Assembly: GCA_023374045.1 (NCBI GenBank) | Contig: CM041776.1 | Span: 278,110,039-278,174,038, forward strand | Direction of reading: 5' to 3' | Source: Limonium bicolor | Lineage: Eukaryota > Streptophyta > Magnoliopsida > Caryophyllales > Plumbaginaceae | Length of the DNA stretch: 64,000 nt | Shown here: positions 42,853 through 53,219 of the stretch, piece by piece | Position numbering within the stretch: the stretch's first letter is position 1 | Layout of the letters: each line of letters opens with the position of its first letter | The notes under the pieces: model-generated | What the model saw: the letters and a program-made list of their open reading frames with translations, nothing else | Databases searched by the model: none | Told to the model about the DNA's origin: nothing | Program-made: the position numbers and the translations under genes

Positions 42853-44720
42853 CTTCCAGGTTGTACCTCCTCTAAAGAACATCTCCCTCTCCTCCTGATG
42901 GGAGCTCATTCCCCTCAGCAGGCCTGCCACCCCATCTCCCGACTGTGGCCCTAGTCCCATCGAGAATGTCATATAATTATGGAAATCTTTTGCTTGTTTG
43001 ATCACGCGGCCACCTTCATCTTTCACTGTCCACACCATTTTGATTATCCTGGCAAGGTAATGATGACCTTTCCCCGAATTGCTCCCCAGCTTACAAGTGG
43101 TAAGCGGTCACATGCATGCGCGATCTTATATATCACCTCCGCCTTTTGTTGTGTCATGCTTCTCCTTACTCCTTTTTCCATCGATCCTCTTAACACTCTC
43201 AACCCTGTCTCCCCCATCTCCCTTCATCTGCCTATAACCACTCTCCAATTCAACTCTTGTCACTTCCTGATTATGGCAACTCACGACCTAGCAGTTCCTT
43301 TCCTTGCCCTGGAAAAATGTGCTATGGGAAAACTATTTTCACATGACAATCTTAGTGTGACTGCATAATGCACCGCTATATCCTACCTCTGGATCTCCTT
43401 TGGAGGTTTTCTATTTTGCATTTTTTTCCCCATATGCTTCGTCATCGAGTTTGAAAGTGCCCATACCCTACATGCAGCCCTAATTCTTAGTCCTTGGTTC
43501 ATCGACGGCTGCCTCCTCACGGTTCAACAAATTAAACCAGGAGTCTCCCTTGCCAATCAGAAGGTCAACTAAATTCCTTGCTGGATTAGGGTCTATGACG
43601 TTCGAAAGCATATGACCAACCGATGGTTGGTTGAGCAAGTAGCCTCTCTTATCGGGCATTTTACATGTTTGGTGAATGATCTGGTTGTGGTGATGTTCTA
43701 TTTTAATCAAGTTCAAAGTGCTCCTAAACTTGTCCCTTTCGCTTCTGCGCTTGCTCCCCTTCATGCATGACGGTAAGATGAGTTCCTTCACCATCTCTTA
43801 TGATAACATGCCCCTAATTTGTGGTTATTGGGTCTTTTCTCCATCGGTCAGAAAATTGTGGTTTATCCCGAAGACTTGGTGAACTTGGCGATCATCCTTT
43901 TGGCCAGTGGCTATCAATGGAAGTGTTCTACCAAAGATACAAGACTACCCAAACCTAAAAAATGGCTCAACTCTTCGGAGGAATCTTTTGTCTCAACTGA
44001 GCTTTCGCTAGACTCGGGTTGGGCTAGTGGCTACAAATCGGCATCCTCCAACGTCAGCCCGATTCTCGTGGATCACTTGGTTGCACTAAACCTTGAGTGA
44101 CCATCTTTACTGGGTAAGAGGCCATTCCACCACCTACTGGCTAGTGCAACTCATGAGGAGATATGAGATCTTTGATGGGCTGAGAAGAATCGACATGACA
44201 AGTGAGCTATGAGATCATCCTATATCTCATATTCAATCCCATCCAGGCCTAGGGGAACGAGGGTAACTCATCAAATGGAAGGGCATTCATCACTTTGAAA
44301 GGAACCGTCTCATTTTAGTCCTTATCATCAAGTGGTTCGTGTTGGGTTATGTCTCAATCTTTGGTTTATATTGATGGTTTATTGTTAAGTGCAGATATTA
44401 AGTTGTTGGCTTTGTTGATCTCATGCTTGTCGGTAGTCTAGGAAACTTTTGGTTTTTTATATGCATGGGAACCTTACTCTCCTAGTTCGTTCTTAGTTTA
44501 GAGGTTACATTTTAAAGGTTGTTTGTGGTGTTTGTCTGGTGTTCTTAGTTGCAAGCGCGACGACCTATAGCTGCTTGATCGTTATCGTGTTCGGGAGTGA
44601 TAAGAAGTGGCCATAGTCCCACCTCTACGCTTTTTGCCTTGATTCGTCTCATCTTGGATTGCTTCAAACTGATCATGTACCACTCTATTATCTAATACAA
44701 AGTGTACTTCTGCTTAGAAA
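42853..44720 (+). mobile_element. LINE-type retroposon, 1.87 kb, coding decayed
   Basis: A perfect 11-bp direct repeat 'aactagtttat' flanks it (42842-42852 and 44721-44731). The 3' end reads 'tctaatacaaagtgtacttc' then an A-rich 'cttagaaa', a usual plant LINE tail. Short ORFs (42979-43368, 43819-44100 plus; 43480-43794 minus) show no endonuclease or reverse-transcriptase motif. It may be the 5'-truncated or ORF1 part of a LINE, or a retroposed cellular RNA. Confidence 0.65.
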
Positions 44721-44731
44721 AACTAGTTTAT

Positions 44732-45152
44732 TGTCTAAAATGGTCTTCTACAAATCACCAATCTAATATTGTGATGGTAAAATCATACTAAAATAAGATA
44801 AATATCCTATTATCTTGAAAACACAGTAAACTCCTCTACCTTGATGTTTATGAATAAACGTCACTTATCCTATTTCATTAACATCATTATTTCAAAAGAA
44901 TCCTACAAAAAAAAGAAAATACTATAATAACATGAAACAAGACAATTAGATATTCTGTTCAGACTAAATTTGAAAATTAGCTTGTTATATAGTGGTTTTG
45001 ATATATATATATATATATATATGGTAAGTCTTTAATTGTCAGTTTATTCTATTCAAAATGAAGCTGTTGGTACGGTGTAAATAATTCCACATTAAACCTG
45101 CCGTTAAGAAAACTAACCATGTTCCCATCTCTCTGATCCCATGGACCTGGAG
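44732..45152. other. no gene; (TA)n microsatellite
   Basis: AT-rich host DNA with a (ta)n run at about 45002-45022. It may include the outer edge of the Tat-like element whose remaining LTR part appears at 50683, since the 45158-50677 element inserted between them. Confidence 0.4.
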
Positions 45153-45375
45153 CCAACTGATAAGTGCAAAACATATAGACTTATTAAGGTTTAATCACCT
45201 TATTAATTGTAGCATTTTTAGTAATGTTTCTCACTTATCTTAGGTTTTTCCTATATTTATGTTGTTATATTAACTGATATATTATATGTGTTAAAATGTA
45301 GGAAAAATTACAAACAAAGACATTTATTATATAAAGGATTAAACAAAGTGTCACGCGTGAAACAGTGGTGTGCAA

Positions 45376-45668
45376 CCGCCTGCTCAAAGGCGGACGTGAG
45401 AGCATAGAGGCAACCGCCTCATATTGCGAGGACGTGACACAAGCCACAACATAGAGGCTACCGCCTCGTAACAGGCAAACAAGACATAGAGGCTACCGCC
45501 TCGTAACAGGCGGACAAGGTAGAGGGCAACCGCCCCTTATTGAGCGGACAAGAGAGCGCCCTGCTACCGCGAGAAATGAGGCGGATGACACAGAGAGGTG
45601 TCCGCGAGCATACAGGCGGACAAGAGAGAACCGCCCCTCTTTGGGCGGTCAAGGAGGCGGTTGTGACT
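45376..45668. repeat. U3 minisatellite with ACCGCCTC dyads
   Basis: Eight or nine units of 29-38 bp with 'gaggctaccgcctc' or 'gaggcaaccgcctc' (short inverted repeats gaggc/gcctc) and 'aggcggacaag'. The 3' LTR carries the same array at 49240-49530. It lies about 220 bp upstream of the TATA box. Confidence 0.8.
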
Positions 45669-45890
45669 GAAAATCGAGCCGCCCCAGTTTTCTTCTTTCT
45701 TCGCCCGTCGTCGTCTGCAACTTGCCTCCGCGACTCTCTGCAACTCGTCCACTGCCCGCCTACCTTAATTCACTCACGCGTTGTCTCTGTCCCCTGCAAT
45801 CAATGAGGTGCAATCAATCGGCAATAATTCATCCACGAGCACGCGTGCTTCCTTCTCCTTCCTTTCTTCTTCCTTCTTCTTCTTTTCTTC

Positions 45891-45897
45891 TATAAAA
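45891..45897 (+). promoter_or_regulatory. LTR TATA box
   Basis: 'tataaaa' after a long CT tract; the 3' LTR has the slightly altered 'tataaac' at 49754. Confidence 0.65.
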
Positions 45898-46819
45898 CCC
45901 ACGAGCTTCTGCTCAGAAAAGAGGAGGCCCCTTCCACGAGAAACACTACCGTATTCCAATCGATCCATTATCCCATTCTCCCGTCTTCTCCATTTTATTT
46001 TCTCTTCATTCCACCAAATCCACCTCTAGCCCTACGTATACAAAATAGCAGAGTGAGCCGGAGTGATTACGGATGATTTCTATTACTCTTGTCTCTGTCT
46101 ATCTATTTAATATGTTAGGCTAGTTTACGTACGCTCTGGGAACGGTTATTATGTGTTTGTATTAATTATGCAATATTTCTACTGGTTTTTTATATACAGT
46201 TTGTTACGCTTAAAGGTTATCTCGCACCTTTTTAATAAATGTCATGAGTTTATTAAACTGCTTTACTAAATCTATTTTGATCAGACCGGTGATAAATAGA
46301 TAGGTTAATTAAGACGTAAAACTGGAGGAAACTTGTTATGATTTAATAAGTTAGTATTCAGTTGCAAATGTGATTCCTCAACACTCCTCTGCCGTTTGCA
46401 GGCTTTTGCTTGAGTTTTCATCGGACCTTGCATTACAGGTGAACGAGTTCTTATGAGGCTATGACTTAGTCCTTAAGATAATTACAGGAACCTTGCCAAA
46501 TTATTAAACCAGTAGAGATAGCTTAATTATGCAGATTATAATAACCTGACCCAGAGTTCCATTTTAATTTATCTATTAACTTAGTTTATTTTATCTTTCC
46601 TTTTTATTTAATATACAAGTCATTTAATCCCCCCCTCTTGTGACACGCTTAGGTACTATTATATGCACATTAGTCCCACGGTTCGACATCCGGTCGCTTA
46701 CATTGTACTATACTACTACGACCGGGATTTGTTTGCAGCCCGACGTTTAATTTGAGTTTTAATTTCTTTTCTTTTAATTTTACACCACTTTAACCACTCA
46801 CTTTACAACGTCTGCAAAA

Positions 46820-46838
46820 TGGCGCTGTTGCCGGGGAC
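46820..46838 (+). other. Gypsy primer-binding site
   Basis: 'tggcgctgttgccggggac' begins three bases after the LTR; it differs from the usual plant Gypsy site 'tggcgccgttgccggggac' at one position. Confidence 0.88.
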
Positions 46839-47040
46839 TAGTTTATTCTAGTCCCTAAGCCCCGGATTATTCACTTGTTATATTAGAATAATTTGTCTAT
46901 ATTATTTTTGTTTGTTGTTTATATTAATCATCTTTTTATTTTATTTTGTTTATATTATTATTGTGTATATTTTCTAACCTGTTTCAGTAGTTTCGTTTTA
47001 TTTACGAAAATCCAAAAAAAAAAATATCTGTACACGGCAA

Positions 47041-47700
47041 ATGGAAGAAGCGTTTGAATATTGGCAGGATTTATACTGCTCCGTATGTGGAGGAGCTCAT
47101 GATTATGAGGATTGTCTCATATTTCAAGAGCAACTCTGGTTAGAAGATCAACCAGACTACCTGGAAAGAATCGCTCAACAACAGCAGTAACCAAAGAGCG
47201 AAACTGTTCAAGAGGTAGAACACCCCACTACAGACGTGCCATTCATGGAGTCCCCTCCCTCTGAAATCAAATACCGTTATTTTCCCTCCTTCTCTGTAAT
47301 ATACCCAGACAATGAGGATGCTTACATCCTCGAAAATGAAGAGAAGGAATTGCCATCACCTCCCGCCAAGATATCCAAACAAAACGCCATTATCACCTTC
47401 GAAGAATTAACTTTCTCTGAAGATGATATTAATCAGCGTTCTTTCTGTGAGCCTCACCTACAAGAGGAGGATTTTTACATCCTCCAAATAGAGGAAGACA
47501 GAGCATCACCGCCGGGTCTTCTGTTAGAACTACGTTACCGGCAGTACCTCCTCAAACACCAGGTTTTGTGGAGTATTCATTTTCCTATTTTATTTGCCGA
47601 AGTAACGTTTTGTTTTGATCCAGGTGGTTTGCTTTTAATTACTGCCAACTTTGTTATCCTGGCAGAATTGTTGTCTACTTATATTTTTGATCCAGGATAA
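47041..47700 (+). CDS. acidic ORF of the non-autonomous element (gag position), one in-frame stop
   Basis: Starts MEEAFEYWQDLYCSVCGG at 47041, about 200 bp after the primer site. One in-frame TAA (47188, after a Gln run, so probably a CAG/CAA change) interrupts a frame that then continues to 47700, 219 codons in all. Residues 13-25 give a zinc-knuckle-like C-x2-C-x3-H-x4-C. Two acidic repeats follow: 'DNEDAYILENEEKELPSPP' and 'QEEDFYILQIEEDRASPPG'. The C-terminal third is hydrophobic ('LLLITANFVILAELLSTYIF'), possibly a membrane segment. Both LTRs look young, so the ORF may be of recent use. No known family recognised; a gag-like packaging role is a guess. Confidence 0.55.
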
Positions 47701-47742
47701 CGAAGCGGGAGTCTAGCCAAAGACTATAAATACGGGCAGCTT

Positions 47743-47760
47743 ACTGGGAGGCAACCCAGT
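47743..47760 (+). other. conserved hairpin motif after the ORF
   Basis: 'actgggaggcaacccagt' is an 18-bp dyad. A 'tgggaggcaaccca' box in this position is frequent in plant Gypsy elements of the Athila/Tat group. Role unknown. Confidence 0.6.
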
Positions 47761-47932
47761 GGTTACATTTTATTGTCCTACTATTTTTATGTTTTGTGTT
47801 CCATAATTATTTCTATATCTGTTTTTTATAAATAAAGAAAAGAAAGGAGAGAGAACGAGGAGAATTAACTTGAGTTCTTCTGGCTGTTTAGAATAATATT
47901 ACAGGAACATTTTACACATTTCGACGGCTGAA

Positions 47933-48140
47933 CTTAAGTGTGAGGAACGTCTCACCCCTACCAAAGCTTAAGTGTGAGGAAGGACACCTTCCTCAACCTA
48001 CGATACAAGGGGAGTTTCAGTTCTTCCTTAATTATATTAATAATTAATCTTTTATGAGTCTGTCATATTTTGAAAAGTCCTTTTCTTGATTTAATTCTGA
48101 TCAATGAGGACATTGTTCCTCTTAAGTGTGAGGAAGGAGA
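47933..48140 (+). repeat. three extra purine-tract-like copies
   Basis: 'cttaagtgtgaggaa' occurs at 47933, 47967 and 48121, nearly the same as the true tract at 49008-49023 ('tcaagtgtgaggaagt'). Confidence 0.7.
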
Positions 48141-49024
48141 GACCTTTCCCTGAAAATATGACAGTTGTTCGATAATGCCACACTCACTTTTTGCTACTCT
48201 AAATTGCCTAAAAAAAATTGAAAAATGAGATAAATAATTGTAGAAGTGTTTAAAATTATGTCAAGTGACAACTGAAAGATAGTTTTATTTTGAAGGAGTT
48301 TGTATAAAATTATTTTCCATCAAAAATACTCTATTTTTACTTAAAATATGATAGATCTGCTAATTGTAGAAACCAATTTAGTTTAGCTTGGGATTATGGA
48401 ATATGTGGAAAGTCAAGGAAAGAAAAGGATTAAGACAAGGTACTCCACTGTTTATGAATTTTTCTAAGCCAAAAACAGGCCTCGTCTATCCGGTTATTAA
48501 GTTCTTCGGGGTGCTTTAACACCTATCTACCTAAGGTCTCGTGATCTGGGATAGAAGACCCAACATCGCTACAAGGATAGAGAGAAAAGTCTGGGGTACA
48601 GAAAAATAATGCAATTTTTTTAAAAAATTGGATGTTTTGTATATACAATTTTTGCATTCAAAAAACAAGAAGATGAAAAATTGCAATTTATATTTATAAA
48701 CATGAGTATGTGGTGTTGAAAGGTATTGCGGAATAAGGCATTACTTCACACCCCTTGTCATCCCGGGTTAGAGAATTGAAATTGGTTGATAATCCCAGGT
48801 TAATCTAACTTGTTTTCTGCAGTCTAGTTTTTCTATGCTTTTATTAAATTGTTCTTCTTCACTGTTTATAAAAACCTACTTCTAAGAGCAGAATTATTCT
48901 TTCAATTGTCACTTTGTCTAAATTCCCTTCTACACTTATTTAATCTTGTTTTATTATTTTGGCTTAGAGATAATTGTATTCCTTATTTGCTTGAGGACAA
49001 GCAAAAGTCAAGTGTGAGGAAGTT

Positions 49025-50677
49025 TGATAAGTGCAAAACATATAGACTTATTAAGGTTTAATCACCTTATTAATTGCAGCATTTTTAGTAATGTTTCTCA
49101 CTTATCTTAGGTTTTTCCTATATTTATGTTGTTATATTAACTATATATATGTGTTAAAATGTAGGAAAAATTACAAAAAAGACATTTATTATATAAAGGA
49201 TTAAACAAAGTGTCACGCGTGAAGCAGTGGTGTGCAACCGCCTCCTCAAAGGCGGACGTGAGAGCATAGAGGCAACCGCCTCATATTGCGAGGACGTGAC
49301 ACAAGCCACAACATAGAGGCTACCGCCTCGTAACAGGCAGACAAGACATAGAGGCTACCGCCTCGTAACAGGCGGACAAGGTAGAGGGCAACCGCCCCTT
49401 ATTGAGCGGACAAGAGAGCGCCCTGCTACCACGAGAAATGAGGCGGATGACACAGAGAGGTGTCCGCGAGCATACAGGCGGACAAGAGAGAACCGCCCCT
49501 CTTTGGGCGGTTGTCAAGGAGGCGGTTGTGACTGAAAATCGAGCCGCCCCAGTTTTCTTCTTTCTTCGCCCGTCGTCGTCTGCAACTTGCCTCCGCGACT
49601 CTCTGCAACTCGTCCACTGCCCGCCTACCTTAATTCACTCACGCGTTGTCTCTGTCCCCTGCAATCAATGAGGTGCAATCAATCGGCAATAATTCATCCA
49701 CGAGCACGCGTGCTTCCTTCTCCTTCCTTTCTTCTTCCTCTTCTTTTTTCTTCTATAAACCCACGAGCTTCTGCTCAGAAAAGAGGAGGCCCCTTCCACG
49801 AGAAACACTACCGTATTCCAATCGATCCATTATCCCATTCTCCCGTCTTCTCCATTTTATTTTCTCTTCATTCCACCAAATCCACCTCTAGCCCTACGTA
49901 TACAAAATAGCAGAGTGAGCCGGAGTGATTACGGATGATTTCTATTACTCTTGTCTCTGTCTATCTATTTAATATGTTAGGCTAGTTTACGTACGCTCTG
50001 GGAACGGTTATTATGTGTTTGTATTAATTATGCAATATTTCTACTGGTTTATTTATATACAGTTTGTTACGCTTAAAGGTTATCTCGCACCTTTTTAATA
50101 AATGTCATGAGTTTATTAAACTGCTTTACTAAATATTTTGATCAGACCGGTGATAAATAGATAGGTTAATTAAGACGTAAAACTGGAGGAAACATGTTAT
50201 GATTTAATAAGTTAGTATTCAGTTGCAAATGTAATTCCTCAACACTCCTCTGCCGTTTGCAGGCTTTTGCTTGAGTTTTCATCGGACCTTGCATTACAGG
50301 TGAACGAGTTCTTATGAGGCTATGACTTAGTCCTTAAGATAATTACAGGAACCTTGCCAAATTATTAAACCAGTAGAGATAGCTTAATTATGCAGATTAT
50401 AATAACCTGACCCAGAGTTCCATTTTAATTTATCTATTAACTTAGTTTATTTTATCTTTCCTTTTTATTTAATATACAAGTCATTTAATCCCCCCCTCTT
50501 GTGACACGCTTAGGTACTATTATATGCACATTAGTCCCACGGTTCGACATCCGGTCGCTTACATTGTACTATACTACTACGACCGGGATTTGTTTGCAGC
50601 CCGACGTTTAATTTGAGTTTTAATTTCTTTTCTTTTAATTTTACACCACTTTAACCACTCACTTTACAACGTCTGCA
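49025..50677 (+). repeat. 3' LTR of the non-autonomous Gypsy element
   Basis: Copy of 45158-46816, preceded by 'gaggacaagcaaaagtcaag' and the purine tract. Ends 'gtctgca' before the 'ccaac' duplication. Confidence 0.93.
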
Positions 50678-50682
50678 CCAAC

Positions 50683-51187
50683 ATCCTCAGACAAGTCTCC
50701 CTAGTCAAGACCCCGACCCCAAGGAAAAGATCAAAGTTCTTCGTTGACCCCGACTGGATCTACCTGAGTTGCACCATCTAAGACCCCAGCCAACTCCCTC
50801 TTCGCATCAGCTCAACTTTGGCACTATGAAGGAATGGGTTGGTGAGGACGCCATTGCCCTGTCCCATCAATCTCCTCAGATAGCTTATCACCTCGAGACA
50901 CGGACCTCTCATGACAAACCATGAATTCCCATAAATTGATATATCCTTCACCTTACTCGAATAAACTCAAACATATAAAGGAAGTTTCTTTTCTAGCAAA
51001 GGTTTCTCTAGAAGATGTCAGCCATACTCCATGTATAAGTAGCCAATGTCATCGATTCGGCTAAAAGTCTAGTAGCAAGACGGAATGAGCCGACCCGCTA
51101 GTCTTCTCCCTATAAGTAGCATTCCGTTCCTCATTTAAAAGGGGGGACGATACATAGACAGAAAAAGGTGCTCCACTCACTCCTGTA

Positions 51188-51226
<39 letters not shown>

Positions 51227-51400
51227 TTATATCCTCTAAATTGTACTAAAACCTATATCAACCCCCATGGACTAGATCATTCAAGATAGAACCATGTAAA
51301 TCTCTATGTCTCTCATTATCATTAGTCGTAATTTATAAATTTCATATCATATCACCCCTAAAGAGTTCATCTAAACCTACAACACATATTACACTCTAAC
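50683..51400 (+). repeat. 3' part of an LTR (Tat/LARD-like element)
   Basis: It ends directly before a primer site at 51402. It contains 'cattccgttcctcatttaaa', a (ct)n(ca)n microsatellite (51188-51227) and 'aaaacctatatcaaccccc', a usual U5-like wording. The beginning lies left of the 45158-50677 insertion or is missing. Confidence 0.5.
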
Positions 51401-51401
51401 A

Positions 51402-51420
51402 TTTGGAGCCATCTGTGGGA
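51402..51420 (+). other. primer-binding-site-like sequence
   Basis: 'tttggagccatctgtggga' resembles the plant Gypsy (Tat/Ogre) site 'tttggcgccgtctgtggga', two changes. Confidence 0.6.
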
Positions 51421-52114
51421 TCTCCTCACCAACACTATAAAGCTCTCTCTACCTACCACAAAAAAGCTTCAAATGGAACCATATCGAGGTACAAAGCCCA
51501 GGAGATAACCCTTCAAACAAGAATCTCACCACCTGTGGGAATAAGGAGCATCCTACGACGATACCAACCACAAAGGGCAAATATTCAAATGGCACCATCA
51601 TGTGGCCCCCATAGCAGAAAACCCAAGGAGAATGCCAACCCAACAAAAAAATGCACCATCCTTGGAGCAAGAGATGTCCGTTGACACCCCCCTGAAACCA
51701 GCAAAAGGGGTTCAAGGGAAAGAAACTGTGGTGACCACCGTAGTGACCGAGCGATGTGGCAACAACGCAGGTGAATGAGTCTTGTTGGGGGGACTCGACC
51801 TCAATCAGTCACCCCCCTTCATCGCTTCCTACGACTCAACTTCGACAACCAGGTCACCACCAAACTTCAAGCATGTTGTCCAGTTTAAGTATTTCAATAC
51901 TTTATACCCATTCATCACAAAACGTATAATATATTCTTAATTTTGCTTTAAATAAAATACTTTAGTCATGTTTATAACCTGTCTATATGACACAATATAC
52001 TTACACTCGCCCAACTAGTCCCCAGCTGATAATGCATGTCTTGCGACAACTTATCCGTGACCCTTGGCCCACGACTCACAGGGAAGTCCTTATGACTTAC
52101 AATTAACTCAATAT

Positions 52115-52410
52115 CCCATGTTTACGTCCCAGACAATGCTTTTACGCTATTCGAGCCGCGTCCACAGTCTCAGACAATGCTCTTGCGCTATCTAGACTCT
52201 CGTAAACATCCCATCTTTACCTCCCAAACAGTGCTCTTACACCATCGGAGCGTGTTCATAATCTCAGACAATGCTCTTGTGCTATCCAGACTCCGGTACA
52301 TGTCCTGTGTTTATGTCCCAGACAATTCTCTTACACTACCCAACCATGCTCATAGTCTCGTACAATGCTCTCGAACAAAGCTCTTGTGCTATCTGGGTCA
52401 TCTCAGGGTA
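52115..52410. repeat. tandem repeat, about 47-bp unit in ~95-bp pairs
   Basis: 'cccagacaatgcttttacgc', 'tcagacaatgctcttgcgct', 'cccaaacagtgctcttacac' and 'tcagacaatgctcttgtgct' alternate about every 47 bp, about six copies. Neighbouring pairs alternate two sub-types. Confidence 0.8.
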
Positions 52411-53219
52411 CCACACGACCACTAGTGTTCAAAGTCCTTGGATCAGGCCTAATTTGTTGTCTGGCTGGCTAGGGAACCACATTTCATGAGGGAAAGATAC
52501 CCCTAACAAGAGGCCTACAACACGGCCCGAGAGTATTTCTTCAAAAAGCTTAACCAAAAAACCAGCTTTCTCTACTTCACTACGAACTTACTTGAACACC
52601 TCGCTAGAAAAATCATAAAAAAGTTAGGTCAAATGGAAACCACTTTCCTTCCCACATAAGAAATCGGTACAAGCACCTTGCAAAATAGTTGGGAAAAAAG
52701 GAAACCAACCTTTGTTCCCCTGCCATAAACCGGCTCGAACGCCTTGCTAGCTAAGCAATTAATAAGGCCTGGCCTGAAGGAACTAGTTTCCCTTGCACAA
52801 AAAAATGGCTCCGCATGAGCCCGGGAAAACACGACAAATCTTAAAAGAGGTAACAAGCTCTCTTTCCCATTAAGTTATATTTACTAGACCTATGGCTCCA
52901 CCAGCTTGTGAACAAGCAGAGATCAAGTCAACTAAATGCTTACAAAAGAAAAAAAGGGAAGAAGACTTAAAAAAGGAAAGGAAAATTCTAGTTATGCCAT
53001 GTTCAAATCATGCTCCGTGGACCCCTTCACCTTGTTAGGCATTCATCATGCCACACTCCCAATGGCCATTGACACTGAAGGCAATCTCTTAGGGGCAAGA
53101 CTGAAAGCTGTCAGCATGGCTCTTGCATCAGACTCCCCGGTCACTAGCCTTGGATATAGCAACAACAAGTCGAGGATTACCACCGCTCCCTACAAAGCTG
53201 CTCCGAACAGTCTCGAATG

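Larger units (their letters stand above)
45158..46816 (+). repeat. 5' LTR of the non-autonomous Gypsy element
   Basis: Contains a dyad-rich minisatellite (45376-45668), a CT-rich stretch, a TATA box at 45891-45897 ('tataaaa') followed by 'cccacgagcttctgctcag', and an end 'gactgagttttaat..gtctgca' style region with 'ccacggttcgacatccggtc' before TCTGCA. Confidence 0.93.
45158..50677 (+). mobile_element. non-autonomous Gypsy-type LTR retrotransposon
   Basis: 5,520 bp. LTRs of 1,659 and 1,653 bp start 'tgataagtgcaaaacata' and end 'caacgtctgca'. They are nearly identical apart from small indels (for example 'tcaagg' against 'ttgtcaagg') and a few substitutions. The 5-bp duplication 'ccaac' is perfect (45153-45157, 50678-50682). 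A primer site follows at 46820, one ORF of about 220 codons lies at 47041-47700, and the purine tract 'tcaagtgtgaggaagt' precedes the 3' LTR. No protease, reverse transcriptase or integrase is present, so it depends on a partner element. It inserted into an older LTR element (50683-55800). Confidence 0.93.

Noticed and set aside
45540..45806. 88-codon ORF repeated at 49402-49671
   Set aside because: Lies in both LTRs' U3 minisatellite; its repetition follows LTR duplication and no domain is seen.
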